This document shows positions 25,367 through 33,620 of a stretch of 64,000 bases of DNA, in pieces; the first letter of the stretch is position 1, and each line of letters starts with the position of its first letter. Below the pieces are notes generated by a model. That model was given only the letters and a program-made list of their open reading frames with translations. It made no database searches and had not been told where the DNA came from. Origin of the DNA: Rhabdaerophilum sp. SD176. GTDB taxonomy: Bacteria > Pseudomonadota > Alphaproteobacteria > Rhizobiales > Beijerinckiaceae. The stretch is from contig NZ_JARJNS010000005.1 of NCBI RefSeq assembly GCF_030143245.1, forward strand, positions 186,001 to 250,000, written 5' to 3'. A program made the position numbers and the translations under genes.

Positions 25367-25693
25367 GACAGACGCTCCCGAATTGGGCCGGGCGCTTGAG
25401 CGCGTTCGGCTTATCTGCGGATCGGAGAATCTGTTGACGCCATTGTCAATGGCTGTTGACGGCGCCAGCCCCGATTTTGGGCCGGCAAGGGCCGCTTCCG
25501 CCATGGGGACGGCCTCTTGTTTTTTCTGCGCAGCGGCGGGATCGGGCCTGAACTGCCTGTGACCGGCGGGCGGCTGACAAGAATTCGCGCCTTTCTGGCC
25601 GCGGGACTCATCCAAACCGGACCATTTGCCGTAAACCGCGTTGAACACCGGAATCTTGCCCTGAAGGCACCGGGACATCGACGTGGAGGCGTG
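25367..25693. other. Divergent gap between the peptide-transporter operon and the RegA-like gene
   Basis: 327 bases with no gene that I recognise. The notable content is the palindrome with flanking repeats at 25432-25461, placed to control the transporter promoter. The remainder looks like ordinary leader sequence. Confidence 0.5.
25432..25461. promoter_or_regulatory. Palindrome flanked by direct repeats upstream of the peptide-transporter operon
   Basis: The palindrome GCCATTGTCAATGGC (25439-25453) has perfect seven-base arms about a central T. The octamer TGTTGACG flanks it at 25432-25439 and 25454-25461. It is 66 to 95 bases upstream of the binding-protein start, a normal operator or activator distance. 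The RegA-like regulator is divergent from here and is a candidate binder, but no link is shown. Confidence 0.45.
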
Positions 25694-26284
25694 ATGTCGT
25701 TGCGCATTGGAACCGATCCGACCGGAATAGGCGGAAGCACTGGCGGTATGGCGGCAGCGGGCCGCCGGACCCTCGTCATCGTCGACAATGACCGGCTTGC
25801 CGTGTCGCGGCTGCTGCGGGGGCTGGAGCCCCGCGGCTTCGATGTCGAGGTCATCGAATCGATCGGCGAGGCTATCGCCGTGATCAGCCGGAATGCACCC
25901 GATTGCCTTGTCGTGGAATCACGCCTGCCCGATGGCAACGGGCTGGATGTTATCGTCGCGCTGAAGCGGCATCGTCCGGATGCGCGGGCCGTGGTCCTGA
26001 CCGGCTACGGTAATATCGCGACCGCCGTGGCGGCCATCAAGCGCGGCGCGGCTGATTATCTGCCGAAGCCGGCCGATATCGAGGATGTCTTTGCCGTCCT
26101 TGTCGGCGAGGAACGGGTCCGCGTTGCCGTGCCGGAAAACCCCATGTCGGCTGATCGCGTGCGTTGGGAGCATATCCAGCGGATTTTCGAATTGTGCGAC
26201 CGGAATGTCTCCGAAACCGCGCGCCGGCTGAACATGCATCGACGGACGCTCCAGCGCATCCTTGCGAAACGCGCGCCGCGTTGA
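25694..26284 (+). CDS. ActR/PrrA/RegA-type response regulator with Glu at the phosphorylation site
   Basis: About 196 residues from the ATG at 25694, which has GGAGG upstream. Residues 25-140 form a CheY-like receiver; residues 150-196 form the Fis-type helix-turn-helix (NVSETARRLNMHRRTLQRI) that is almost identical to ActR/RegA proteins. In the receiver the strand that normally ends in the phospho-acceptor Asp reads CLVVESRLPDGNGLDV: residue 75 is Glu (GAA at 25916-25918). The acidic pair is D31-N32 in place of Asp-Asp. T103 (LTGYGN) and K125 (PKPAD) are kept. No sensor kinase is nearby. It may act as a constitutively active or phosphorylation-independent redox-type regulator. Confidence 0.85.
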   Translation: MSLRIGTDPTGIGGSTGGMAAAGRRTLVIVDNDRLAVSRLLRGLEPRGFDVEVIESIGEAIAVISRNAPDCLVVESRLPDGNGLDVIVALKRHRPDARAVVLTGYGNIATAVAAIKRGAADYLPKPADIEDVFAVLVGEERVRVAVPENPMSADRVRWEHIQRIFELCDRNVSETARRLNMHRRTLQRILAKRAPR

Positions 26285-26291
26285 GTGATCG

Positions 26292-26309
26292 GGGCCGGGA
26301 ATCCGGCCC
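26292..26309. terminator. GC hairpin after the RegA-like gene
   Basis: Seven-base arms GGGCCGG and CCGGCCC with a four-base loop, beginning eight bases after the regulator's stop codon. The following sequence is pyrimidine-rich (GCCTGCCCTTCTTTCC) without a clean T run, so termination would be weak or factor-assisted. Confidence 0.4.
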
Positions 26310-26394
26310 GGCCTGCCCTTCTTTCCTGCCTGGATCCATGCGTGGCGACTGATTTGACGCAGTCGTCGCAGGGAGGCTTGACAGCTTTAGAAAG

Positions 26395-26414
26395 ATAGGA
26401 CAACCATAGGACAA
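26395..26414. repeat. Tandem nonamer ATAGGACAA
   Basis: ATAGGACAA occurs at 26395-26403 and again at 26406-26414, eleven bases apart start to start, so the two copies face the same side of the helix. The reverse complement provides a TTGTCC -35-like element. This looks like a regulator site rather than chance, but the regulator is not identified. Confidence 0.4.
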
Positions 26415-26743
26415 GTTCGACGTCTGTTTTTCTGCTCTTTGTTTGATCACGCGTTTCCATTGCATGTTTCCAAGCCCCGGGGAGGGCGTAATGGCGCAGG
26501 CCTTTGCAATCCATGAGTACCGCAATCTTCCCGATCGGCGCCGCCGGCTTGCCCATCTGCGGGCAGGGGTTTTGCCCGGTTCCGGTTCACCCTATCCGCG
26601 GGACTGACCGCCCCTTTTCTGCAGGCTGCGCCCGGATGGTCCGGTGGCTTGCTTTCCCGTTTCGGCTCGCTCACTTCGCCCCCGCTACAGGACGAGCCGG
26701 AATGTAGGTGCATGGCGGGTTTCCTGCCCCTCCATGGCGCCTC

Positions 26744-26781
26744 GCGCCCTGCCTGTCACCCCCTGCTGACAGGCAGGGCGC
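26744..26781 (+). promoter_or_regulatory. Strong leader hairpin upstream of the AMP-binding-like gene
   Basis: Perfect fifteen-base arms GCGCCCTGCCTGTCA (26744-26758) and TGACAGGCAGGGCGC (26767-26781) around an eight-base loop. It ends 45 bases before the ATG at 26827. The tract after it (TCTTCTCTCCC) is pyrimidine-rich without a T run, so it may work as an attenuator, a factor-dependent terminator or an operator. Confidence 0.5.
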
Positions 26782-26826
26782 TCTTCTCTCCCGTCATCCC
26801 AAAGAGTCCGATAGCCGGAGGGGTTC

Positions 26827-28350
26827 ATGGCCGAATGGCCTGCCTTGCTCTCCCGTGATCTCGCCACAACCGGCGCTGAGCTGGCGCTCGCGGATGCCTC
26901 GGGCGATCTGTCCCGCGCGGATCTCGATGCCCGGGTCAAGCTCTGGGCGACGATCCTCGCGAGGCGAAGTGTCCTGCCGGGCGATCGCATCCTCCTTCTT
27001 CTTCCGCAAGGCATGGACGGCTGGGTCGCCTTGCTGGCGGTCCTCGCGCTGGGGGCAACCGCCATGCCCTTCCCGCCCGATCTGTCTACGGCCGATCTCT
27101 GTCATATCGTCCGTCTCTGGCGTCCCTCCGCCTGCCTGACCTTTGAGCCGTCCATGGCCGGCGGCAAGGAGGTCGGGCTGTCGCCGGAGCGCATCCATTT
27201 CATCGAAACACTCCCACGGAAATGGCCCCGGAGCCGGCCTCCGGGGGAAGCCGGTCGGGAAAGCCCGTTGCGCTTCGCAATGCGCGGGCAGGTCCTGATG
27301 GCGTCAGGGTCCCTGACGGGCGAGGCGGGCTACCTGCATGGGATCGGGCCGGTCCTGGCCAATGCGCGGCGTCTGGTGAGGTCCCTTGATCTGGCCCCAG
27401 CTCTCTCCGGCCTCCTCGCCATGCCGATGACGCATTGGGCCGGCCTCGTCGTCGGTCTGGGCCTCCTCGATGCAGGCCGGCCCGTCTGGCTGGCCGATCC
27501 GGAGAATGCCCGAGTTATCCCCGAAGAATGCGGCCCCGTGGCCTGCTTCACGACCGTGCAGGCATGGCGGCGCTGGCTCGCCCGGCCGGACGGAGCCGGG
27601 GAAAGCGGCTCCATCCGGCATCTGGTCGCCACGTCCGGAAGCCTCGGCCGGGCCATGCTTGGCCAGACCCGCAGCCGGATCGATGCTGCACCGATCGATT
27701 GCGTCTACGGAACATCTTTTCACCTCGCTGCGGCACGGCTTCGCATCGGCTCGGAACTCCCGCCCCCCGGCTGCATCGGCTATCCCCTGCCAGGGACCGA
27801 AATCCGTGTCATGCGCCGGCCGCGGGGGGAGGCTCGGCCCGGGCAGGCCGGGTATCTGGTGCATTCCGGCGACAGCGGCATCCCCTGCCGGCCTTGTGGC
27901 AGCGAGCCGGCAACGGATCCGCCGTTCGACCAGGGCGAGATCGGCTGGCGGGAGGCAGACGGGCGGCTGTTCCGGTTGCCCTCCCCGAAGGATCTCATCC
28001 GCACGGCCGGGCGCATCCTCGCGCCGGAGGATCTCGAGCAGCAGGTCCTTGATAGCGGGCTTGTTGACGAGGCTTTCGCCTTCGGTGTTCCGCACCCGCT
28101 TCTCGAAGAGGCCGTCGTGCTTGTCGCGGTGGCACGTCCGCGCGTGACGCCGCACCTGCTGCGCGAATTCTGCCGCCAGACGCTTCCGGACTTTATGGTG
28201 CCGCACCGGATCGAGCTGCATGCCCGTCTGCCGGCCGAGGCGCTGGCCCAATCGGGCAGGCACCATTTTCGGCTTCGCTATGCGGGCCTCTATGGCCAGG
28301 CCGCTACATCATGTCCGGGTAACGACCCTCCGGGTCGAGCAGGCTGCTGA
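26827..28350 (+). CDS. Degenerate ANL (acyl-CoA synthetase/AMP-binding) family protein
   Basis: 507 residues with the outline of an AMP-forming acyl-CoA synthetase. The C-terminal hinge region is clear: RLFRLPSPKDLIRTAGRILA with EDLEQQVLD, then the small-domain strand EEAVVLVAVARP. But the phosphate loop (normally TSGTTGxPK) reads LMASGSLTGEAGYLHG, and the catalytic Lys near the end (normally in PxxxxGK) is absent: LPAEALAQSGRHHFRLRY. It is therefore likely inactive or much changed. GGAGGGG precedes the start. Its 3' end overlaps the convergent mmcB gene by 47 bases. Confidence 0.7.
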   Translation: MAEWPALLSRDLATTGAELALADASGDLSRADLDARVKLWATILARRSVLPGDRILLLLPQGMDGWVALLAVLALGATAMPFPPDLSTADLCHIVRLWRPSACLTFEPSMAGGKEVGLSPERIHFIETLPRKWPRSRPPGEAGRESPLRFAMRGQVLMASGSLTGEAGYLHGIGPVLANARRLVRSLDLAPALSGLLAMPMTHWAGLVVGLGLLDAGRPVWLADPENARVIPEECGPVACFTTVQAWRRWLARPDGAGESGSIRHLVATSGSLGRAMLGQTRSRIDAAPIDCVYGTSFHLAAARLRIGSELPPPGCIGYPLPGTEIRVMRRPRGEARPGQAGYLVHSGDSGIPCRPCGSEPATDPPFDQGEIGWREADGRLFRLPSPKDLIRTAGRILAPEDLEQQVLDSGLVDEAFAFGVPHPLLEEAVVLVAVARPRVTPHLLREFCRQTLPDFMVPHRIELHARLPAEALAQSGRHHFRLRYAGLYGQAATSCPGNDPPGRAGC

Positions 28351-28762
28351 GGCGGGCGGATGCCACGCGCGCCAGCCGGATCGTGAGTGCCTTCCGGGTC
28401 GCGGCAGCCAGCGGCCGGGGCGGAGCCTCGCGCAGGATTTCCGCGCCGAATCCGTCGGCGAGGATCAGGCCTGTCTCCTCCGGGAAGATCGCCAGCGGCA
28501 TATCGGGATGGGTCGCGAAGTAGAAATGCTCGCAATAGGGCAGGTAGTCCCGCCACTTGGTGTCGGCCCGGAAATCTTCCACCGACGACTTGATCTCGAT
28601 GATGTGAATGGCCCCGCGTTCCGACAGGGCAACGAGATCGGCCCGGCGCCCGTTCGGCAGGGACAATTCCGGAAAGACCGACAGCCCCCTCTGGGCAAAA
28701 TGCCGGGCAAGGCCTCGCGCCAGCAGCCGGGCGAGCCCGTCACGGGCCGGCCCGCCGCTCAT
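28304..28762 (-). CDS. MmcB family DNA repair protein (PD-(D/E)XK nuclease fold)
   Basis: A 152-residue protein of the MmcB family, a damage-inducible alphaproteobacterial protein of the PD-(D/E)XK nuclease-like fold. The core motif is seen: Asp in RADLVAL, then EIKSS in IHIIEIKSSVEDF. It acts on DNA in the cytosol, reported as part of a mutasome-independent repair response in Caulobacter-type bacteria. Its start overlaps the stop of the upstream GMC oxidoreductase gene (ATGA), and its 3' end overlaps the convergent AMP-binding-like gene. Confidence 0.87.
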   Translation of the reverse strand: MSGGPARDGLARLLARGLARHFAQRGLSVFPELSLPNGRRADLVALSERGAIHIIEIKSSVEDFRADTKWRDYLPYCEHFYFATHPDMPLAIFPEETGLILADGFGAEILREAPPRPLAAATRKALTIRLARVASARLSSLLDPEGRYPDMM

Positions 28763-30384
28763 CGCGTGTCGGCCATCAGCATGGCCGCGCCCTTCTCGGC
28801 GATCATCAATGTGGGCGAATTCGTATTGCCGGAGGTGATCGTCGGCATCACGGAAGCGTCGATCACGCGCAGGCCCTCGACGCCGATCACCGCGAGGCGT
28901 TCATCGACCACGGCCAACGGGTCGTCCCGTCGGCCCATCCGGGCCGTTCCGACCGGGTGAAAGATCGTCGTGCCGAGATCACCCGCCGCGCGGATCAGGT
29001 CTGCCTCGCTCCGGATCTCCGGGCCGGGGCGGTATTCCTCCGGCTCATAGGGGCGCAAAGCCTCGGAGGTCACAATTCGCCGCACCAGCCGCAGCGAATC
29101 CGCCGCCACCTGCCGGTCTTCCTCGGTGGCCAGATAATTCGGGTCGATTACCGGCGCCTCGAACGGGTCGGCGCTGGCCAGCCGGATCTCGCCCCGGCTC
29201 GTAGGCCGCAGGTTGCAGACCGAGGCCGTGAAGGCCGGGAAGGGATGCAGCCCCTCGCCGAACTTGTCGAGCGAGAGCGGCTGGACATGGAATTGCAGGT
29301 TCGGCATGGCATAGCGGGCATCCGACCGGGTGAACACGCCGAGTTGCGAGGGCGCCATGGTCATCGGCCCGCTGCGGAACAATGCGAATTCCACGCCCAT
29401 CCAGGCGCGCTTCATCAGGTTGGCATAATCAGCATTGAGCGTCCGGACATTGCGGACCTTGTAGATCGGCCGGATCTGGAGATGGTCCTGCAGGTTCTGC
29501 CCGACGCCGGGCCGATCCGCCACGACATCGAGGCCGAAGCCGCGCAGGGTTTCGCCGCGCCCGATCCCGCTGAGCATCAGCAGTTTCGGCGAGGCGACGG
29601 CGCCGGCCGCCAGCACGACGCTCCGCCGCGCCCGGACGATCCGACTTTGGCCATCCTGGCGGAAGGCCAGGCCGGAAGCCCGGTTCCCGTCAAACAGGAT
29701 CCGCTCAGCCTCGGCCCCGGTCAGGATGGTAAGGTTCGGCCGGCTCCGGACCGGATCGAGGAAACCCCGCGCGGCGCTCCAGCGCAGGCCCTTCTTCTGG
29801 TTGACCTGAAAATAGGCCGAGCCCTCGTTCGAGCCGCGGTTGAAATCCTCGACCTTGGGGATGCCGCATTGCTCCGCGGCATCGCGGAAGCGGTCGAGGA
29901 TCTCCCAGCGCACGCGGGGCGGCTCGACGCGCCATTCGCCGCCCGCGCCATGCAGGGCATCGGCCCCGGCGAAGAAATCCTCGTGCTGGCGGAAATAGGG
30001 CAGCACATCGTCCCAGCTCCAGCCCGACAGGCCGAATTGCGCCCAGCCATCGTAATCCGTTGACTGGCCACGCATGTAGATCATGCCGTTGATGGCCGAG
30101 CAGCCGCCCAGCACCTTGCCCCTCGGGTAGAGCAGCGAGCGGCCGTTGAGCCCGGCCACCGGCGCTGTCTTGAACAGCCAGTCGGCCCGCGGATTCCCGA
30201 TCAGGAAGAGATAGCCGACCGGAATGTGGAACCAGATGTAGCGATCGTTTCCACCCGCCTCGAGCAGGAGAACCCGGCGCGCGGGATCGGCGCTCAGCCG
30301 GTTCGCCAGCAGGCAGCCGGCCGTACCGGCGCCCACGATGATGTCGTCGAATTCCCCTGCCGGATCTGCCGGGATTGTGCCCAT
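28759..30384 (-). CDS. GMC family FAD-dependent oxidoreductase (choline dehydrogenase-like)
   Basis: A 541-residue flavoprotein of the glucose-methanol-choline family. The FAD motif IIVGAGTAGCLLANRLS opens the protein; the GMC signature follows in GKVLGGCSAINGMIYMRG; the active-site His is in TTIFHPVGTARMG and the partner Asn in GNTNSPTLMIAEKGA. It oxidises an alcohol group; the substrate (choline, polyethylene glycol, aliphatic alcohols) is not fixed by sequence. The start at 30384 is followed by the family N-terminus. Its stop overlaps mmcB. RND efflux genes lie 91 bases upstream on the same strand. Confidence 0.88.
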   Translation of the reverse strand: MGTIPADPAGEFDDIIVGAGTAGCLLANRLSADPARRVLLLEAGGNDRYIWFHIPVGYLFLIGNPRADWLFKTAPVAGLNGRSLLYPRGKVLGGCSAINGMIYMRGQSTDYDGWAQFGLSGWSWDDVLPYFRQHEDFFAGADALHGAGGEWRVEPPRVRWEILDRFRDAAEQCGIPKVEDFNRGSNEGSAYFQVNQKKGLRWSAARGFLDPVRSRPNLTILTGAEAERILFDGNRASGLAFRQDGQSRIVRARRSVVLAAGAVASPKLLMLSGIGRGETLRGFGLDVVADRPGVGQNLQDHLQIRPIYKVRNVRTLNADYANLMKRAWMGVEFALFRSGPMTMAPSQLGVFTRSDARYAMPNLQFHVQPLSLDKFGEGLHPFPAFTASVCNLRPTSRGEIRLASADPFEAPVIDPNYLATEEDRQVAADSLRLVRRIVTSEALRPYEPEEYRPGPEIRSEADLIRAAGDLGTTIFHPVGTARMGRRDDPLAVVDERLAVIGVEGLRVIDASVMPTITSGNTNSPTLMIAEKGAAMLMADTR

Positions 30385-30475
30385 TGCTCGTTCTCCCCGG
30401 GGAACAGGTTTAGGCAGGCCCCGGGAAGGCGGCAAGGTTCGATTTTGCCGCCCCGTTCTGCATCGTTTGAGACCG

Positions 30476-33400
30476 TCAGGCCGCAGCCTGCGTGCTTGGC
30501 TCCGATCCTTCGCTGTCATTGGCCGGCGTGATGTCGGCCGCGCGCCGGCTGGCCTTTTCCTCGTCCCGGATCCGCTTCCGGAACCAGAAGGAGTAGAGGG
30601 CAGGCAGGAAGAGCAGCGTCATGAAGGTGGCCACGAAAAGCCCCCCCATCACCGTGACGGCCATTGGTCCCCAGAAGGCGCTGCGTGAGAGCGGGATCAT
30701 CGCCAGGATAGCCGTCATGGCCGTCAGGATGACCGGCCGCGCCCGCCGGATCACCGATTCAACGATGGCTTCCCGCATAGGCAGGCCACGATCCATGTCA
30801 TGCTGCACCTGGTCGACAAGGATGATCGAGTTGCGCATGTCCATCCCGCCGAGCGCGATCAGGCCGAGCAGCGCCACGAAGCCGAAGGGCATGCCCGACA
30901 GGTTCAGCGCCAGCGAAGCACCGATCACGCCGAGCGGCACGCTCATCAGCACCAGGAAGACCTTGGTGAAACTCTGCAGCTGCACCATCAGCAGCAGCAG
31001 CATCACCATGAACATGACCGGGAACAGCTTGAAGATCGATTCGTTGGCTTTGGCCGATTCCTCGATCGCCCCGCCGATCTGGATCTGGTAGCCCAGCGGA
31101 ACCGCATCGCGGATCGGCTTCAGCGCGGTCCAGATCTCGGTGGTGACATCCGGCGCCTGGACGCCGTCGATAATGTCCGCCCGGACAGTGATCGACATGT
31201 CGCGGCTGCGGCGCCAGAGGATCGGTTCCTCGTAATCCTGCGTGATCCGCGCCACTTGGGCGAGCGGCACCGGCACGCCATTGCGGGCGGTGAGGGTGAA
31301 ATCGCCCAACCGGGTCGGATCAAGCCGCTCGCCCGGCACGGCGCGGGCGACGACCTGCACCTGTTCGGTGCCGTCGCGGATCGTCGTCACCGTGACACCC
31401 GAGATCAGCGTCTGCAGGGTCTGCGCGATCGCGCTCGGATCGAGCCCGAAGGCGCGGGCCCGGTCCTGATCGACCACAAGGCGGATGGCCGGCATCAGCT
31501 CGTTCCAGTCGAGATGCGGGTCGATCGCCTTGTTGTTCCGGAGCATCGTATCCCGGACCTGATAGGCGATGCGGCGCACCTCGGCCGGATCTGTGCCGAC
31601 AACGCGGAACTGTACCGGGAACCCGACTGGCGGGCCGAAATTGAACCGGTCGACGCGCACCCGGGCGGCCGAGAGCGCCCCTTCCCGGACCCGGGTTTCG
31701 AGCCGGGTCTTGATCCGCTCCCGCGCCGGGACATCCTTCGAGAGGATGACGATCTGCGAGAAGGCCTCGTTCGGCAGGACTTGGTTCAGCCCGAGCCAGA
31801 ACCGCGGCGAGCCTTGCCCGATATAGGTCGTGGCATGGATGATATCGGGATCGCCCTTGAGCAAAGCTTCGGCCTCGCGGGCGACGGCGTTGGTCGCGGT
31901 GATCGACGACCCCTCCGGCAGGCGCATCTCGAGGAACAGTTCCGGCCGCTCCGACAGCGGGAAGAATTGCTGCGGCACCCGCGAGAAGCCGGCAACGGCG
32001 ATCGCGAAGACGGCAGCCGTGGCCCCGAGCGCCTTGATCCGGTGCGTGACGCACCAGGTGACGATCCGGCGGAGCAGCATGTACCAGCGCCCTTCGTACA
32101 GGGAGGCATGGCCTTCACCATGGCCCTTCTTGAAATCGGGCAGGATCTTCACGCCGAGATAGGGGGTGAAGATCACGGCGACAAACCACGAGGCGACGAG
32201 CGCGATTCCGACAATATACAGGATGCTGCCCGTATATTCGCCGACCGCCGAGCTCGCGAGCCCCACGGGGAGGAAGCCCGCTGCAGTGATCAGGGTGCCG
32301 GTCAGCATCGGGAAGGCCGTGGAATCCCACGCATAGGCGGCCGCCTTCATCCGGTCCCAGCCCTCCTCCATTTTGACGATCATCATCTCGACCGCGATGA
32401 TGGCGTCATCAACGAGAAGGCCAAGCGCGATGATCAGGGCGCCGAGCGAGATGCGGTGCAGGTCGATCCCGGCGAAATCCATCACGGTGAACACGATGCC
32501 GAGCACGAGCGGCACCGAGGTGGCCACCACGATTCCGGTCCGCCAGCCCAAAGTCAGGAAAGAGACGCCAAGGACAATCACAAGCGCCTCGACGAAGGCC
32601 TTGACGAATTCGTAGACGGAATCGCCGACCACCTTCGGCTGGTTGGCGATCCGGTCGATCTGGAACCCGACCGGCACCGTTTCCTGGAATTCGGACAGCG
32701 CCTTCTCGATATCCTTCCCGAGGGTCAGGATATTCGCGCCCTTGAGCATGACGACGCCGACGCCGATCGCGGGCTTGCCATCCTGTCGGATCAGGAAATC
32801 GCTCGGGTCCTCGAAGCCGCGTGTCACATTGGCGATATCGCCAAGCCGGATCGTCCGGCCATTCGCCTCGACCGGGATCGCTGCCACGGCCTCCGTGCCG
32901 GTGAGCGCACCGGTCACGCGGACGGGGATTCGTTGGGCCTGCGTCTCGAACGTGCCTGCGGGCGTGACGGCATTCTGCCGGGCGATTGCGTCGAAGATCG
33001 CGCTGGCGGGAATGCCGAGGGTTGCCAGCTTGGTATGGCTGAACTCGACAAAGATCTGCTCGTCCTGTGCGCCGTAGAGCGTCACCTTGGTGACGTTCGG
33101 CACCTTCAGCAAGGCCCGCTTCAGGTCCTCGCCAATCCGCTTGAGCTGGGCATAGTCAGCGCCGTCGCCGGTGATCATGGTGAGGATGGAATCGACATCG
33201 CCGAACTCGTCATTGACATTCGGCCCGATCACGCCCGAGGGCAGCTCGGGTTTCAGATCGCCCAGCTTCTTCCGCATCTGGTAGAAGAGTTCGGGCACCT
33301 GCCGCGCGGGCGTGTAATCCTTGAACTCCATCTGCAAGGCAGCGAAGCCCGGCTTGTTGTAGGTCAGGACGCGGTTGAAATAGGGCAGTTCCTGCAATTT

Positions 33401-33616
33401 CTTCTCGATCCGGTCGGTCACCTGGTTCTGCATCTCGAACGCGGTTGCGCCCGGCCAGGCCACGGTGATCACGCTGACCTTGATCGTGAAGGACGGGTCC
33501 TCGGCCCGGCCGAGGCGCATGTAGGACAGGGTTCCGACCGCGCCGATCAGCAGGATCAGGAAAAGCACAAGCGTCTGGTGCCGGACGGCCCAGGCCGAGA
33601 GATTGATGCCGCGCAT
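30476..33616 (-). CDS. Efflux RND transporter permease subunit
   Basis: A 1046-residue inner-membrane RND pump with twelve transmembrane segments and two large periplasmic loops. The proton-relay aspartates are in LGLLVDDAIIAVEMM of helix 4; in helix 10 the usual Lys is Arg (GGMDMRNSIILVDQ), as in the subgroup related to small-molecule or heavy-metal-free efflux pumps. The N-terminus MRGINLSAWAVRHQTLVLF is typical of this subgroup. It begins four bases after the adaptor gene and forms a tetR-adaptor-pump operon. No outer-membrane factor is encoded here, so a TolC-like partner must come from elsewhere. Confidence 0.93.
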   Translation of the reverse strand: MRGINLSAWAVRHQTLVLFLILLIGAVGTLSYMRLGRAEDPSFTIKVSVITVAWPGATAFEMQNQVTDRIEKKLQELPYFNRVLTYNKPGFAALQMEFKDYTPARQVPELFYQMRKKLGDLKPELPSGVIGPNVNDEFGDVDSILTMITGDGADYAQLKRIGEDLKRALLKVPNVTKVTLYGAQDEQIFVEFSHTKLATLGIPASAIFDAIARQNAVTPAGTFETQAQRIPVRVTGALTGTEAVAAIPVEANGRTIRLGDIANVTRGFEDPSDFLIRQDGKPAIGVGVVMLKGANILTLGKDIEKALSEFQETVPVGFQIDRIANQPKVVGDSVYEFVKAFVEALVIVLGVSFLTLGWRTGIVVATSVPLVLGIVFTVMDFAGIDLHRISLGALIIALGLLVDDAIIAVEMMIVKMEEGWDRMKAAAYAWDSTAFPMLTGTLITAAGFLPVGLASSAVGEYTGSILYIVGIALVASWFVAVIFTPYLGVKILPDFKKGHGEGHASLYEGRWYMLLRRIVTWCVTHRIKALGATAAVFAIAVAGFSRVPQQFFPLSERPELFLEMRLPEGSSITATNAVAREAEALLKGDPDIIHATTYIGQGSPRFWLGLNQVLPNEAFSQIVILSKDVPARERIKTRLETRVREGALSAARVRVDRFNFGPPVGFPVQFRVVGTDPAEVRRIAYQVRDTMLRNNKAIDPHLDWNELMPAIRLVVDQDRARAFGLDPSAIAQTLQTLISGVTVTTIRDGTEQVQVVARAVPGERLDPTRLGDFTLTARNGVPVPLAQVARITQDYEEPILWRRSRDMSITVRADIIDGVQAPDVTTEIWTALKPIRDAVPLGYQIQIGGAIEESAKANESIFKLFPVMFMVMLLLLMVQLQSFTKVFLVLMSVPLGVIGASLALNLSGMPFGFVALLGLIALGGMDMRNSIILVDQVQHDMDRGLPMREAIVESVIRRARPVILTAMTAILAMIPLSRSAFWGPMAVTVMGGLFVATFMTLLFLPALYSFWFRKRIRDEEKASRRAADITPANDSEGSEPSTQAAA

Positions 33617-33620
33617 GTGA

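Larger units (their letters stand above)
26285..26826. other. 542-base gene-free stretch with repeats and hairpins
   Basis: No frame here resembles a known protein. It holds a GC-rich hairpin just after the regulator stop (26292-26309), a TTGACA at 26378, a tandem ATAGGACAA repeat (26395-26414) and a strong inverted repeat (26744-26781). On the minus strand TTGTCC-17 bases-TCTAAA, overlapping the tandem repeat, looks like a promoter pointing towards the regulator's 3' end. A small RNA is possible but unproven. Confidence 0.45.

Noticed and set aside
30428-30452. Hairpin GGCGGCAA/TTGCCGCC between the RND pump and GMC genes
   Set aside because: Eight-base arms with a nine-base spacer and no T run on the minus strand; too weak to call a terminator in this GC-rich sequence.
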